From Micromonospora avicenniae (GTDB lineage Bacteria > Actinomycetota > Actinomycetes > Mycobacteriales > Micromonosporaceae), in the NCBI RefSeq assembly GCF_900156065.1, contig NZ_FTNF01000017.1, positions 62,001 through 126,000 on the forward strand: a stretch of 64,000 bases of DNA. Direction: 5' to 3'. The position numbers were made by a program, and so were the translations under genes. The notes beneath the pieces were generated by a model that worked only from the letters and a program-made list of their open reading frames with translations, searched no databases and was not told the DNA's origin. Positions 46,052 to 57,688 of the stretch are shown here, one piece after another (position 1 is the first letter of the stretch; the number at the start of each line of letters is the position of its first letter).

Positions 46052-47380
46052 TCAGCTCACCAGCGGCTTCAGGTCGGCGGCCGGTGGTGTCCAGGTGTCG
46101 GCCGTCGCCGCGACCTGGTCGCCGGAGCGGATGTCCTTCACCTCGTCGCCCGCGCCCTCCGCCCCCGGGAACCAGACGTACGGGATGCGGCGCCGCTCGG
46201 CGTACCGGATCTGCTTGCCGAACTTCGCGGCACTCGGCGACACCTCTGCCGGGATGCCACGTCGGCGCAGCGCGTCGGCGACCCGGTTGCTGGCCGCTCG
46301 CTGCTCCTCACTGGTCACCGCGACCACGACACAGGCCGGCACGTCCCGCGAGATCGACAGGGCGTCGGTGCCGAACAGCAGCCCGAGCAGCCGGGTGACC
46401 CCGATGGAGATGCCCACACCGGGGAACCGGACCGCGCCGGAGCTGGCCAGGTTGTCGTACCGGCCCCCGGAGCAGATCGAGCCGTACCGCTCGTAGCCAC
46501 GCAGCTGGGTCTCGTAGACCGTCCCGGTGTAGTAGTCGAGGCCCCGGGCGATGCGCAGGTCGGCCACGCAGAGCCCCGGCGAGTGCTCGGCGGCGGTCTC
46601 CACCACCCGCACCAGCTCCTCGATCCCCTCGTCCAGCATCGGGTCACTCACCCCGAGGGCGCGCACCGCGTCGGCGAAGGACGCGTCCGGGGCGGAGATC
46701 TCAGCCAGCGCCAGGCACGCCTTGGCCTGCGCCTCGCTCGCCCCGGCGGTCTGGGCCAGCAACTCCGCGACCTTCGCCGGGCCGATCTTGTCGAGCTTGT
46801 CGACCGCGCGCAGCGCCGCCTCCGGATCGGTCAACCCGATGCCCCGGTAGAAGCCCTCGCAGATCTTGCGGTTGTTGACCTGGATCCGCACCTCCGGGAT
46901 CGGCAACGACCGCAGCGCGTCCCCGATGACCAGCGGCATCTCCGCCTCGTGGTGCGCCCCGAGGTTGTCCCGGTCGACGATGTCGATGTCGGCCTGGACG
47001 AACTCGCGGTAGCGCCCCTCCTGCGGCCGCTCCCCCCGCCACACCTTCTGGATCTGGTAGCGCCGGAACGGGAACTGCAGCTTGCCCGCGTTCTCGAGCA
47101 CGTACCGGGCGAACGGCACGGTCAGATCGAAGTGCAGACCGAGCGCGTCGTCCCCGGCCGGGCCCTGCTCGTCGTCGTGCAGCCGCCGGATCACGTAGAC
47201 CTCCTTGGAGGTCTCCCCCTTACGCAGCAGCTGGTCGAGGGGCTCGACCGCGCGGGTCTCCAACGGTGCGAAGCCGTACAGCTCGAACGTGTTCCGGATC
47301 CGATCGAGCACGTACTGCTCGATCATCCGCTGCGACGGCGTCCACTCCGGGAAGCCGGAGATGGGCGTGGGCTTGCTCAT
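46052..47380 (-). CDS. hisS: Histidyl-tRNA synthetase
   Basis: 442 aa. Class II motifs: FDLTVPFARYV, FRRYQIQKVWRGERPQEGRYREF (motif 2) and GVGISIGVTRLLGLL (motif 3); histidine-specific motif LRIARGLDYYTGTVYE. The C-terminal anticodon-binding domain follows (VVVAVTSEEQRAA). ATG 47380 follows GGAG at 8 bases. It is followed upstream by the metallo-hydrolase gene in the same direction. Confidence 0.97.
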   Translation of the reverse strand: MSKPTPISGFPEWTPSQRMIEQYVLDRIRNTFELYGFAPLETRAVEPLDQLLRKGETSKEVYVIRRLHDDEQGPAGDDALGLHFDLTVPFARYVLENAGKLQFPFRRYQIQKVWRGERPQEGRYREFVQADIDIVDRDNLGAHHEAEMPLVIGDALRSLPIPEVRIQVNNRKICEGFYRGIGLTDPEAALRAVDKLDKIGPAKVAELLAQTAGASEAQAKACLALAEISAPDASFADAVRALGVSDPMLDEGIEELVRVVETAAEHSPGLCVADLRIARGLDYYTGTVYETQLRGYERYGSICSGGRYDNLASSGAVRFPGVGISIGVTRLLGLLFGTDALSISRDVPACVVVAVTSEEQRAASNRVADALRRRGIPAEVSPSAAKFGKQIRYAERRRIPYVWFPGAEGAGDEVKDIRSGDQVAATADTWTPPAADLKPLVS

Positions 47381-47446
47381 GACGTACTCCTTGACTCGCG
47401 CGCGACGCGCGGCCGGTCGATGCCCGCGCCGCGGCGCGGGTGCGGA

Positions 47447-48166
47447 TCAGAGGCCTCGGGCGGGTGCGGCCGGGCGCGCGTCGCCGGACTCCGCCACCTC
47501 GATGAGGTACGGGTTGCTCGCGCGCTCGCGGCCGATCGTGGTCGTGGGGCCGTGGCCGGGCAGTACGACGGTGTCGTCCGCCAGCGGGAGGATCTTGTCC
47601 CGCAGGCTGGTGAGCATCGCCGGCATGCTGCCGCCCGGCAGGTCGGTGCGACCGATCGAGCCCGCGAAGAGCACGTCACCGGAGAGGCAGATCTCGTCCG
47701 CCTCCCAGCGCGAGCCGGCACCGGGCATCCGGAACAGCACCGACCCGCCGGTATGGCCCGGGGCGTGGTCGACGGTGATCTCCAGGCCGGCCAGCGCCAG
47801 CGTCGCGCCGTCGGTCAGCTCGGCGACATCATCCGGCTCGGAGTAGGTCAGCCGACCGCCGAAGAGCGCCGTGAGGTCGGCCGACAGGCCCTTGGCCGGG
47901 TCGGCCAGCATCTCCCGGTCGCCCGGGTGGACGTACGCGGTGATCCCCCGCGCCCCGCAGACCGGCGCCACCGAGAAGGTGTGGTCGAGGTGGCCGTGGG
48001 TAAGCAGCACGGCGGCCGGATGCAGGCGGTGCTCGGCGAGTACGGCGTCGAGCCGGTCGAGTACGCCGATGCCGGGGTCGACGACCACGCACTGCTCCCC
48101 CGGCGCCGTGGCCACCACGTAGCAGTTGGTGCCGAAGGCGTCGGCGGGAAAGCCGGCCACGAGCAC
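47447..48166 (-). CDS. Glyoxalase II-like metallo-beta-lactamase-fold hydrolase
   Basis: 239 aa. Metal motif His57-x-His59-x-Asp61-His62 (THGHLDH), then HAPGHTGGS, SGDVLF and LPGHGP, the MBL-fold set. The short C-terminus makes a true glyoxalase II unlikely. It sits between hisS and a peptidyl-prolyl isomerase, as in mycobacteria. GTG 48166 follows AAGGGGAG. Confidence 0.92.
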   Translation of the reverse strand: MLVAGFPADAFGTNCYVVATAPGEQCVVVDPGIGVLDRLDAVLAEHRLHPAAVLLTHGHLDHTFSVAPVCGARGITAYVHPGDREMLADPAKGLSADLTALFGGRLTYSEPDDVAELTDGATLALAGLEITVDHAPGHTGGSVLFRMPGAGSRWEADEICLSGDVLFAGSIGRTDLPGGSMPAMLTSLRDKILPLADDTVVLPGHGPTTTIGRERASNPYLIEVAESGDARPAAPARGL

Positions 48167-48427
48167 GTCCGCTCCCCTTCCGTCGACATGAGGTCCGTCC
48201 CTGATCAGCCTAACCGGCCGCGCGCGGCATATTCGCCGGACCATCCGTCGCGCCCGCCCCGCGGGACACAGTGACGTGCTCCGATAAACACAGCCAGGAC
48301 CTCGTACACCACGTACACAGCCGGTGGCCGTACACTCTGGCGAGCGTGTGGCGTGGCGCACTGCCCCACACGGGCGTGCGACGTCCACGGCGCCGGCGAC
48401 GACCAGGGTAGAGGAAGGGGAGCACGG

Positions 48428-49315
48428 GTGGCTTCCAGCAGGGACCGGCAGCGCAAACTGGCACGGGCCAAGCTCGACCGCCAGATGGCTCGTCGGGCGG
48501 CGCGGGTCAGGCGGCGGCGGCAGATTCAGGCGGGCGTGGGTGCCGCGCTGATACTCGCGCTGATCGTGGTCGGCTCCGCCTGGGCGCTCGGTGCCTTCGA
48601 CTCCGAGCCGAAAGAGAACACCGCCGCCGAAGAGGTCTGCCTCTGGACGCCGCAGGACGGCACCGCCAACACCAACCTCAAGGACGTGGGCACCCCGGAG
48701 ACCACCGGGCTGCCCACCGACGGCACCAGGGCGATGACGGTCACCACCAACCAGGGTGCGCCGATCACCGCCGAGCTCGACCTGGCCACGGCCCCCTGCG
48801 CGGCGGCGAGCATCGCCCACCTGGCCAGCCGGTCGTTCTACGACAACACCAAGTGCCACGAGATCACGGCCGAGGGTGCGCTGCGCTGCGGTGACCCGAG
48901 CGGTACCGGACTGGGCGGCCCGACCTACTCGTTCTACAACGAGAACGTGCCGGACGCGCCGGCGCCGAGCCCGTCGGCCAGCCCGACCGGGAAGCGGCAG
49001 CCGGCGTACCCGAAGGGCACCGTGGCGATGATCTCCAGCCCGCCGGGCGCCAACGGCAGCCAGTTCCTGCTCTTCTTCAAGGACTACGACCCGGACGAGC
49101 CGACCTACCCGATCATCGGGAAGGTCACCGGCGGACTGGACGTCCTCGAGAAGATCGGCAAGCTCCCGACCGTGGACAATGGGGCGGGGGCAAAGGTCAA
49201 GCCCCAGACGGACGTGGTGCTCCAGAGCCTCACCGTCGGCGAGCCGACGACCGGCGCGCCGGCCGCCTCGCCGTCCGGCGCGGCCACCCCGCCGCCCAGC
49301 CCGAACGCCGGCTGA
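48428..49315 (+). CDS. Membrane-anchored cyclophilin-like protein, probably inactive
   Basis: 295 aa. A very basic N-terminus (1-35), one span (about 36-55), then a cyclophilin domain from about 100. Compared with its tandem paralog, the catalytic Arg is Glu145 (KCHEIT) and the Gln of the QCGD position is Arg153; GSQFFI is GSQFLLFF. A Pro/Ser insert (176-190) and a disordered end are present. The catalytic Arg is needed for isomerase activity in cyclophilins, so this copy may be a scaffold or chaperone. GTG follows GAAGGGGAG. Confidence 0.88.
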   Translation: MASSRDRQRKLARAKLDRQMARRAARVRRRRQIQAGVGAALILALIVVGSAWALGAFDSEPKENTAAEEVCLWTPQDGTANTNLKDVGTPETTGLPTDGTRAMTVTTNQGAPITAELDLATAPCAAASIAHLASRSFYDNTKCHEITAEGALRCGDPSGTGLGGPTYSFYNENVPDAPAPSPSASPTGKRQPAYPKGTVAMISSPPGANGSQFLLFFKDYDPDEPTYPIIGKVTGGLDVLEKIGKLPTVDNGAGAKVKPQTDVVLQSLTVGEPTTGAPAASPSGAATPPPSPNAG

Positions 49316-49378
49316 GCGACCCCCAGGCAGCACAACGGCACCCGCGCACCGAAACAGACAGCCCAGGAGGATTCAGGC

Positions 49379-50218
49379 GTGACGTCCACCAGAGAGCGGC
49401 AGCGCGCGGCGGCACGCGCCCGGCTCGAGAAGGAGATGGCCGAGCGCGCGGCCCGGGCCCGCAAGCGCCGGCAGACGCAGGCGATCGTCGGGGCGAGCCT
49501 CGCCCTGCTGCTGGTGGTGGCCGGCACCGTCTGGCTGGCCACCAGCCTGGGCGGGGACGACGACAGCGCCGGCACCAACACCGCGGCGGCCGACCAGGTC
49601 CAGTGCGCATACGTCGAGATCCCCTCCGACCAGCGGATCAAGGAGATCAAGGACGTCGGACTGCCGGCCAACCAGCAGTCGAACACCGGCATCCAGACGA
49701 TGACGATCGACACGAACCTGGGGCCGATCACCGCGAAGATCGACCGGTCCCTCGTGCCGTGCACCGCTGGCAGCTTCACCCACCTGGCGGAGAAGAACTT
49801 CTTCGACAACAGCAAGTGCCACCGGCTGGTCACCGAGGGCATCAAGGTCCTCCAGTGCGGTGACCCGAGCGCGACCGGCAAGGGCTGGCGGGAGACCGAC
49901 GGCACCGGCGGCCCCAGCTACCGCATGGCCGAGGAGAACCTGCCGACCGACAAGCGGCCCCCGTACCCGGCGGGCGTGATCGCGATGGCCAAGTCGCAGG
50001 ACCCGGGCAGCACCGGCAGCCAGTTCTTCATCGTCTACGGCGACTCGCCGCTGGACCCGAGCTACACCGTGCTCGGCACGATCACCGGCGGAATGGACAT
50101 CGTCAACGACGTGGCCAAGGCCGGCGACGACGGCGCCTTCGCCCAGCAGGCCGGTGGCGGTCACCCCAAGAAGGAGATCGTCATCAAGAAGCTCACGATG
50201 AGCGCCCCGCAGGGCTGA
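49379..50218 (+). CDS. Membrane-anchored peptidyl-prolyl isomerase (cyclophilin)
   Basis: 279 aa. Basic N-terminus, span at about 36-56, cyclophilin domain from about 105. Catalytic His148/Arg149 (KCHRL), Gln159 (VLQCGD) and GSQFFIVYGD are intact, so it should isomerise Xaa-Pro bonds outside the membrane. 63 bp after its degenerate paralog and probably co-transcribed. GTG 49379 follows CAGGAGGA. Matches the mycobacterial PpiB position. Confidence 0.93.
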   Translation: MTSTRERQRAAARARLEKEMAERAARARKRRQTQAIVGASLALLLVVAGTVWLATSLGGDDDSAGTNTAAADQVQCAYVEIPSDQRIKEIKDVGLPANQQSNTGIQTMTIDTNLGPITAKIDRSLVPCTAGSFTHLAEKNFFDNSKCHRLVTEGIKVLQCGDPSATGKGWRETDGTGGPSYRMAEENLPTDKRPPYPAGVIAMAKSQDPGSTGSQFFIVYGDSPLDPSYTVLGTITGGMDIVNDVAKAGDDGAFAQQAGGGHPKKEIVIKKLTMSAPQG

Positions 50219-50231
50219 CCCGCACACGTAC

Positions 50232-50270
50232 CGAGAAGCGCCCGCCGGTTTCACCGGCGGGCGCTTCTCG
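50232..50270. terminator. Terminator after the isomerase genes
   Basis: 18-bp perfect stem (CGAGAAGCGCCCGCCGGT) and 3-base loop, 13 bp past the stop, followed by TTGT. Confidence 0.9.
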
Positions 50271-50337
50271 TTGTCCAGGCGCCTGGTCCGAGGGCCGGGG
50301 GCCGGAGAGCGAGGGCCAGTGGGGTCTGGCGGACGGG

Positions 50338-50414
50338 TGATCGACTCGGGCTCCATGAAGTCGGGGTGTCCGGACCGCTGGGACACCCCGACTTCATTGA
50401 TGTCGAGTTGATCA
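50338..50414. repeat. Palindromic intergenic element, copy B
   Basis: Inner perfect 17-bp arms (50355-50371 and 50381-50397, ATGAAGTCGGGGTGTCC) sit within outer arms beginning TGATCGACTCGGG that match copy A at 37934. The right outer arm has diverged. Likely a dispersed repeat family. Confidence 0.8.
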
Positions 50415-50511
50415 AGGCACCGTCGGCGTGATCATGGCCCACGGGGGGTCTACCTCACACCGCCGGGGCCCTCCGGGCCAGGCCTGTCCCCCGTCCGGGT
50501 CGACGTCCCGG

Positions 50512-53001
<2,490 letters not shown>

Positions 53002-53169
53002 CGGCCTCCTTACCGCTCGCCGGGATCACGCCGACCGCACGGCCGGCCTGGTCGCGTACCGCCGGACGGATCACCGTCGGCGTCAGCAAAGGGCAATGCT
53101 ACTCGCACAGACGGTGTCCTGCCGCTCCGCCGGACGGACCGCGCCACGCCCATCCGGCGGCCCGGGCCG

Positions 53170-53736
53170 TCAAACGGTCAGCAGGGCATGGACCGGACGT
53201 GGGGCGAGCCGCTGCCGCCCGCCGAGGAAGGACAACTCCAGCAGCACGGTGAAGCCGGCGACCGTGCCGCCGGCCCGCTCGACCAGGTCGAGCGTCGCCG
53301 CCGCGGTGCCGCCGGTGGCGAGCACGTCGTCTACCACGAGCACCCGGTGCCCGGCTGTGAAGGCGTCCTGGTGCACCTCGAGGGTCGCCTCGCCGTACTC
53401 GAGCGCGTAGGAGGCCGAGTAGGCGGCGCGGGGCAGCTTGCCCGCCTTGCGGACCGGCACCACACCCACGCCGGTCGCGTACGCGATCGCCGCCGCCACC
53501 ACGAACCCACGTGCCTCGATGCCGACCACCGCGTCGAACGAGGCCCGGCCGTGGTACGCCACGATCTCGTCGATCACCTGACGGAACGCCTGGCCGTCGG
53601 CGAACAGCGGCATCAGGTCCTTGAACGCGATCCCCGGCTTGGGGAAGTCCGGCACGTCCAGCACGCGGCTCGCCACCAGCCGTGCGGCCTCCGGGCCGCT
53701 GTCCCCGCGCGCCTCGGTGCTGTGGGTCTCCGTCAC
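53170..53736 (-). CDS. apt: Adenine phosphoribosyltransferase
   Basis: Salvages adenine to AMP with PRPP. 188 aa. VPDFPKPGIAFKD at the N-terminus, hood region GIEARGFVV, and PRPP motif VLVVDDVLATGGTA. The GTG at 53736 was chosen because an ATG at 53778 lies inside the terminator hairpin and would not be translated in the expected leader. 168 bp upstream of rel on the same strand. Confidence 0.94.
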   Translation of the reverse strand: MTETHSTEARGDSGPEAARLVASRVLDVPDFPKPGIAFKDLMPLFADGQAFRQVIDEIVAYHGRASFDAVVGIEARGFVVAAAIAYATGVGVVPVRKAGKLPRAAYSASYALEYGEATLEVHQDAFTAGHRVLVVDDVLATGGTAAATLDLVERAGGTVAGFTVLLELSFLGGRQRLAPRPVHALLTV

Positions 53737-53762
53737 GGCAGTTCCCGTTTCCCTTCCGACGA

Positions 53763-53808
53763 CGACGGCGTCCGGCATGCTGCTCGCACAGCATGCCGGA
53801 CGCCGTCG
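53763..53808 (-). terminator. Terminator between secF and apt
   Basis: 20-bp perfect stem (CGACGGCGTCCGGCATGCTG) and 6-base loop, 35 bp beyond the secF stop. It separates the secDF transcript from apt. Confidence 0.9.
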
Positions 53809-53843
53809 GATCGATTGCTACCGGGTCGGCCCCGGTCGGCCGG

Positions 53844-55028
53844 TCAGCGCCGCTTCGCGCCGCCCGGCCGGTTTCCGCCGCCGCCGCTCGGCCGTCCGCC
53901 GCGGGCGCCGGTCGGCCGCTTGGCTGCCGGACGCGCACCCACCTTCGGGGCGGCGCCGGCCAGCGCGGCGGCCTCCGCGTCGGTGGGCTGCCCGCCCGTG
54001 GCCGGACGCGGCGCACCCTTCGGGGTCACCTCGCCCCGGGCGATCGCGCCGCGCCGGGCCAGGACGCGCTTGTTGTGCGCCTGGATCCGCGGCTCGAAGT
54101 CCTTCAGCGTCGCCAGCACCGGGGTGGCGAAGAAGATCGACGAGTAGACCGCGACGAACATACCGACGAAGAGCACCAGACCGAGGTCCTTCAGGGTGAC
54201 CGCGCCGAGCGGGACACCGATGAAGAGCAGACCACCGACGGGCAGCAGCGCGACCAGACCGGTGTTGATCGACCGCATCAGGGTCTGGTTGACGGCCAGG
54301 TTGGCCGCCTCGCCATACGTCTGGTTGTTGTTCGCCGTGATGCCCCGGGTGTTCTCCTGGACCTTGTCGAACACCACGACGACGTCGTAGAGCGCGAAGC
54401 CCAGAATGGTGAGGAACCCGATGATCGTCGACGGCGTGACCTCGAACCCGACCAGCGAGTAGACGCCGGCGGTGAGGACCAGGTTCAGCAGGAGCGAGGA
54501 GACCGCGCCGACCGCCATCCGCCATTCGAAGCGAATGATCAGGTAGAGCATCACCAGCGCGATGAAGATGACCAGACCGAGCAGCGCGCGCTCGGTGTAC
54601 TGACCACCCCAGGCCGCGCTGACCTGGTTCGCGCTGATCTGGTCGGCGTTGATGCCGAACTCCTGCGCCAGCCCCGACTTGACGGCGTTGGCCTCGTCCG
54701 ACGAGATCTCCGCCGTGCGGAACTCGTAGAACTCGCCGCTCCCGCCACCGATCGTCTGGGCCGACTCGACCTCGATCCCACCGGCCTCGCTGCCCAGGAC
54801 GCCGTTGACCCGATCCTCGGCCTGCGTAAGCGTGCCGACGCTCGCCGGGACCTGGAAGGAGTTGCCGCCCTCGAACTCGATGCCGAGGGTGAAGCCGCGG
54901 AACACGAAGCTCAGCAGCGCGACAAGCACCAGGACACCGGCGATGCCGAACCAGAGCTTGCGCTTGCCGATGATGTCGAGACCGGCCTCGCCCCGGTAGA
55001 GGCGGGTGGCCAGACCGCTGCGGGCCAT
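53844..55028 (-). CDS. secF: Protein translocase subunit SecF
   Basis: 394 aa. Six spans of the RND-like fold: FRGFTLGIEFEGG, then VIFIALVMLYLIIRFEWR, TPSTIIGFLTILGFALYDVVVVFDKV with the essential DKV region, and LPVGGLLFIGV. Uses the proton gradient to complete protein export with SecD. A Gly/Arg/Pro-rich C-terminal tail (about 320-394) is disordered. One base from the secD stop. Confidence 0.96.
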   Translation of the reverse strand: MARSGLATRLYRGEAGLDIIGKRKLWFGIAGVLVLVALLSFVFRGFTLGIEFEGGNSFQVPASVGTLTQAEDRVNGVLGSEAGGIEVESAQTIGGGSGEFYEFRTAEISSDEANAVKSGLAQEFGINADQISANQVSAAWGGQYTERALLGLVIFIALVMLYLIIRFEWRMAVGAVSSLLLNLVLTAGVYSLVGFEVTPSTIIGFLTILGFALYDVVVVFDKVQENTRGITANNNQTYGEAANLAVNQTLMRSINTGLVALLPVGGLLFIGVPLGAVTLKDLGLVLFVGMFVAVYSSIFFATPVLATLKDFEPRIQAHNKRVLARRGAIARGEVTPKGAPRPATGGQPTDAEAAALAGAAPKVGARPAAKRPTGARGGRPSGGGGNRPGGAKRR

Positions 55029-55029
55029 G

Positions 55030-56964
55030 TCAGGCCTCCTTCACACGGGACGGGCGGGTGGGGGCCTGGTCGGTCTCGGCGGACCGCAGGACGCGGCCCA
55101 GACCGCTGACCCGCGGCGACAGGAACGCCTGCGTCCGGGCGAACATCGTCATGATCGGGTGCCGGAAGAGGAACACGACGACCAGGTCGAGCACCGTGGC
55201 CAGGCCGAGCGCGAAGGCGAAGCCCTTCACCGTGCCGACCGACACGATGTAGAGCACGACCGCCGCGAGGATCGAGATGGCGTTGGCCGAGATGATCGTC
55301 CGGCGGGCCCGGGCCCAGGCGCGCGGCACCGCGCTACGTGGGCTGCGGCCCTCCCGGATCTCGTCCTTCAAACGCTCGAAGTAGATGACGAACGAGTCCG
55401 CCGCGACACCTAGCGACACGATGAAGCCCGCGATACCGGCGAGCGTCAGCGTGAAGCCGATCTGCCGCCCGAGCACGATCAGCGCGCCGAAGACCAGCAG
55501 CGCGGAGAGGACCAGGCTCAGGAAGATCACCGAGCCGAGCAGGCGGTAGTAGAAGAACGCGTAGATGATGACCAGCAGCATGCCGATGCCGGCCGCGAGC
55601 AGGCCCGCCCGCAGGTGGCTGGCGCCCAGGGTGGCGGAGACGTTCTGCTGCTCCTGCGCCTCGAAGGTCGCCGGCAGGGCACCGTAGCGGAGCTGGCCGG
55701 CCAGGGTGCTGGCGTCCTGCTGGGTGAAGCTGCCGGTGATCTGGGAGTTCCCGGTGAGCACGCCCTGGATCTCCGGCGACGAGACGATCTCGTTGTCCAG
55801 CACGACCGCGACGCGGCACTTGCCGTCCTGGCCGAGGGCGGAGGCGTCACACGCGTTGCCCTCGTTGTTGAACGCCTCGCGGGTCAGGGCCGTCCACTTG
55901 TCCTGGCCGGAGCCGCTGAAGTCGAGGCTCACCACCCAGGCGTTGGTCTGGTCCAGCACCGCGCTGGCGTCGCTCACGTCGGTGCCGAGCACCTTCGCCT
56001 GGTCGAGCAGGTACTTCGCGGCGCCGTCCTCACACGCCACCGTCTGCTGCTTCGGGTCGGAGATGGATCCCGCCGGCCGCTTGTCGAGCTGGGCGCAGCC
56101 GATGGTCGGCACGTTGAACTGCATCTGCGCCGGCAGGACCGCGACCTCCTGCGGGCTGAGCTCGCCGAACGGCTTGAGCTTGTCGGCCAGCGACGGGTCG
56201 GCGGTGAGGTCGGCCGGAGCCTTCAGATCGTTGGCGGCCTTCCAGGCGGCCGCGCCGACCTTCTGCTCGACGGCCTTGCGCTGCTCCTCGACGCTCGCCG
56301 GGACCGGCGCCTCGCTGGCGCCCGGCGACGACGCGCCGGCGCTCGGGGAGGCCGACGCCGAGGGGGCCGGGGTGGCGCTGGCGCTCGGCGCGGGCGCCAT
56401 GCCGCCCTGCCCGCCCGAGGAGGCGGTCACCTTCGGCGAGGCGGTCCCCTTCGGCGAGGCGGTCGCCGAGGGGGACGCGCTACCCGACGGCGAGGCGCTG
56501 CCCGAGGGAGTCGGGCTGGCGCTGCCGGACGGGGTCGGCGCCGGGGCGGCGATCGCACCGCTACCGTCGGCGGCCTTGAGTACCTTGCGGAAGCGCAGCT
56601 CGGCCGGCGTGCCCACGTCCGTCAGGTCGCGGTTCTCGCCGGGCAGGGAGATCACGATGTTCCGGTTGCCCTCGGTCACCACCTCGGCCTCGGCGACACC
56701 GAACGCGTTGACCCGGTTCTCGATGATCTGGCGGGCCTCTTCGAGGTTCTCCGCCGTGGGCGCCTGACCGTCGACACTGTTCTTCGCCTCGAGTGTCAGC
56801 CGTGTGCCGCCGATCAGGTCCAGGCCGAGCCGGGGCTCCAGCCGATCCTTGAAGCCGCCGCTGGCGCCTCCCGAGAAGAACACCAAAAGATAGAGGACCA
56901 CGAAGATGCCCGCCAGCACGGCCAACTGCCGTCCGGGGCGCATCTGTCCCTGAGGTGGTGCCAC
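55030..56964 (-). CDS. secD: Protein translocase subunit SecD
   Basis: 644 aa. First span (13-30), then the family start LGLDLIGGTRLTLEA, and five C-terminal spans (GFIVSLGVAADSFVIYFE, GLATVLDLVVVFLFRHP). The periplasmic P1 domain carries an ~90-residue Ser/Ala/Pro/Thr insert (134-222), absent in most homologs. GTG 56964 was chosen by homology of the first span. Operates with SecF, YajC and SecYEG. Confidence 0.95.
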   Translation of the reverse strand: MAPPQGQMRPGRQLAVLAGIFVVLYLLVFFSGGASGGFKDRLEPRLGLDLIGGTRLTLEAKNSVDGQAPTAENLEEARQIIENRVNAFGVAEAEVVTEGNRNIVISLPGENRDLTDVGTPAELRFRKVLKAADGSGAIAAPAPTPSGSASPTPSGSASPSGSASPSATASPKGTASPKVTASSGGQGGMAPAPSASATPAPSASASPSAGASSPGASEAPVPASVEEQRKAVEQKVGAAAWKAANDLKAPADLTADPSLADKLKPFGELSPQEVAVLPAQMQFNVPTIGCAQLDKRPAGSISDPKQQTVACEDGAAKYLLDQAKVLGTDVSDASAVLDQTNAWVVSLDFSGSGQDKWTALTREAFNNEGNACDASALGQDGKCRVAVVLDNEIVSSPEIQGVLTGNSQITGSFTQQDASTLAGQLRYGALPATFEAQEQQNVSATLGASHLRAGLLAAGIGMLLVIIYAFFYYRLLGSVIFLSLVLSALLVFGALIVLGRQIGFTLTLAGIAGFIVSLGVAADSFVIYFERLKDEIREGRSPRSAVPRAWARARRTIISANAISILAAVVLYIVSVGTVKGFAFALGLATVLDLVVVFLFRHPIMTMFARTQAFLSPRVSGLGRVLRSAETDQAPTRPSRVKEA

Positions 56965-57208
56965 GGCTGTCCTGTCTCCCTGTAACGGTCGCGCCGCCGC
57001 CCCCGCGGCGACGGTGTCGGCCGGAATAACCGGCCGATGGGTCCACCCGGGCCGCCTGCAGGACGGCGGCACGGCACCCCGGCGGACGGCACGGGGCACC
57101 GACCGGTCACGGAGGCCTGCCGACGCCCGGCGTCGACCCGACTATCCAGTTTTCACGTCGCGTCCGCTGTCCCGCCCGGGCGGACCGGCCGCCCCGACGG
57201 ATGGCGGA

Positions 57209-57568
57209 TCACTCCTTGACGGTGTCCGCGTCCTCGGTCTCCGAGGTGGCCGGAAGTTCGGCCCGGGTCACCACCCGGGCGATGGCCGGACGCGCGTACC
57301 GGGTCTGCACGCCGGGAGCGACCTCGAGCAGGACGGTCTCGTCGTCCACCCCGGTGACCGTGCCGTAGAGCCCGCCGATGGTGACCACCTCGTCACCAGG
57401 GCCGAGCGCGGACTGCATGTCCGCGGCCTCGCGGCGGCGCTTCTGCTGAGGGCGGATCATCATGAAGTACATGACGCCGAAGAGCAGGACGATCATCAGG
57501 ATCGGCGTGATACTGCCGCCCCCGCCGCCGCCCGCTGCAAGGTAATGCACGGTTACAGACCTTCCCAT
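57209..57568 (-). CDS. yajC: Preprotein translocase subunit YajC
   Basis: 119 aa. A Gly-rich start, one span (ITPILMIVLLFGVMYFMMI), then RPQQKRRRE and the SH3-like cytosolic region LGPGDEVVTIGGLYGTV. The ATG 57568 follows GGAGGAGG at 4-5 bases; a GTG at 57550 (after GGGAAGG) is an alternative. First of yajC-secD-secF; the strong ribosome-binding site is paired in a hairpin. Confidence 0.93.
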   Translation of the reverse strand: MGRSVTVHYLAAGGGGGGSITPILMIVLLFGVMYFMMIRPQQKRRREAADMQSALGPGDEVVTIGGLYGTVTGVDDETVLLEVAPGVQTRYARPAIARVVTRAELPATSETEDADTVKE

Positions 57569-57570
57569 TG

Positions 57571-57605
57571 GCCTCCTCCGGCACCAGGTGTGCCGGAGCG
57601 GAGGC
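57571..57605 (-). promoter_or_regulatory. Hairpin sequestering the yajC ribosome-binding site
   Basis: 57571-57584 pairs with 57590-57605 (14 bp with a 2-base bulge, loop 5). The 3' arm on the transcript contains the GGAGGAGG of yajC. This could restrict yajC-secDF translation. No protein or ligand partner is known. Confidence 0.6.
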
Positions 57606-57688
57606 GGATTCTCACATCCTGTACAGACCGCGGCGAAGTCTAATCCCTGCACCTGGGAACGCCGAATGCGGCACAGATCACGTTCGGA

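Noticed and set aside
53737..53778. ATG at 53778 as the start of apt
   Set aside because: It lies inside the secF terminator stem; GTG 53736 gives the family length.
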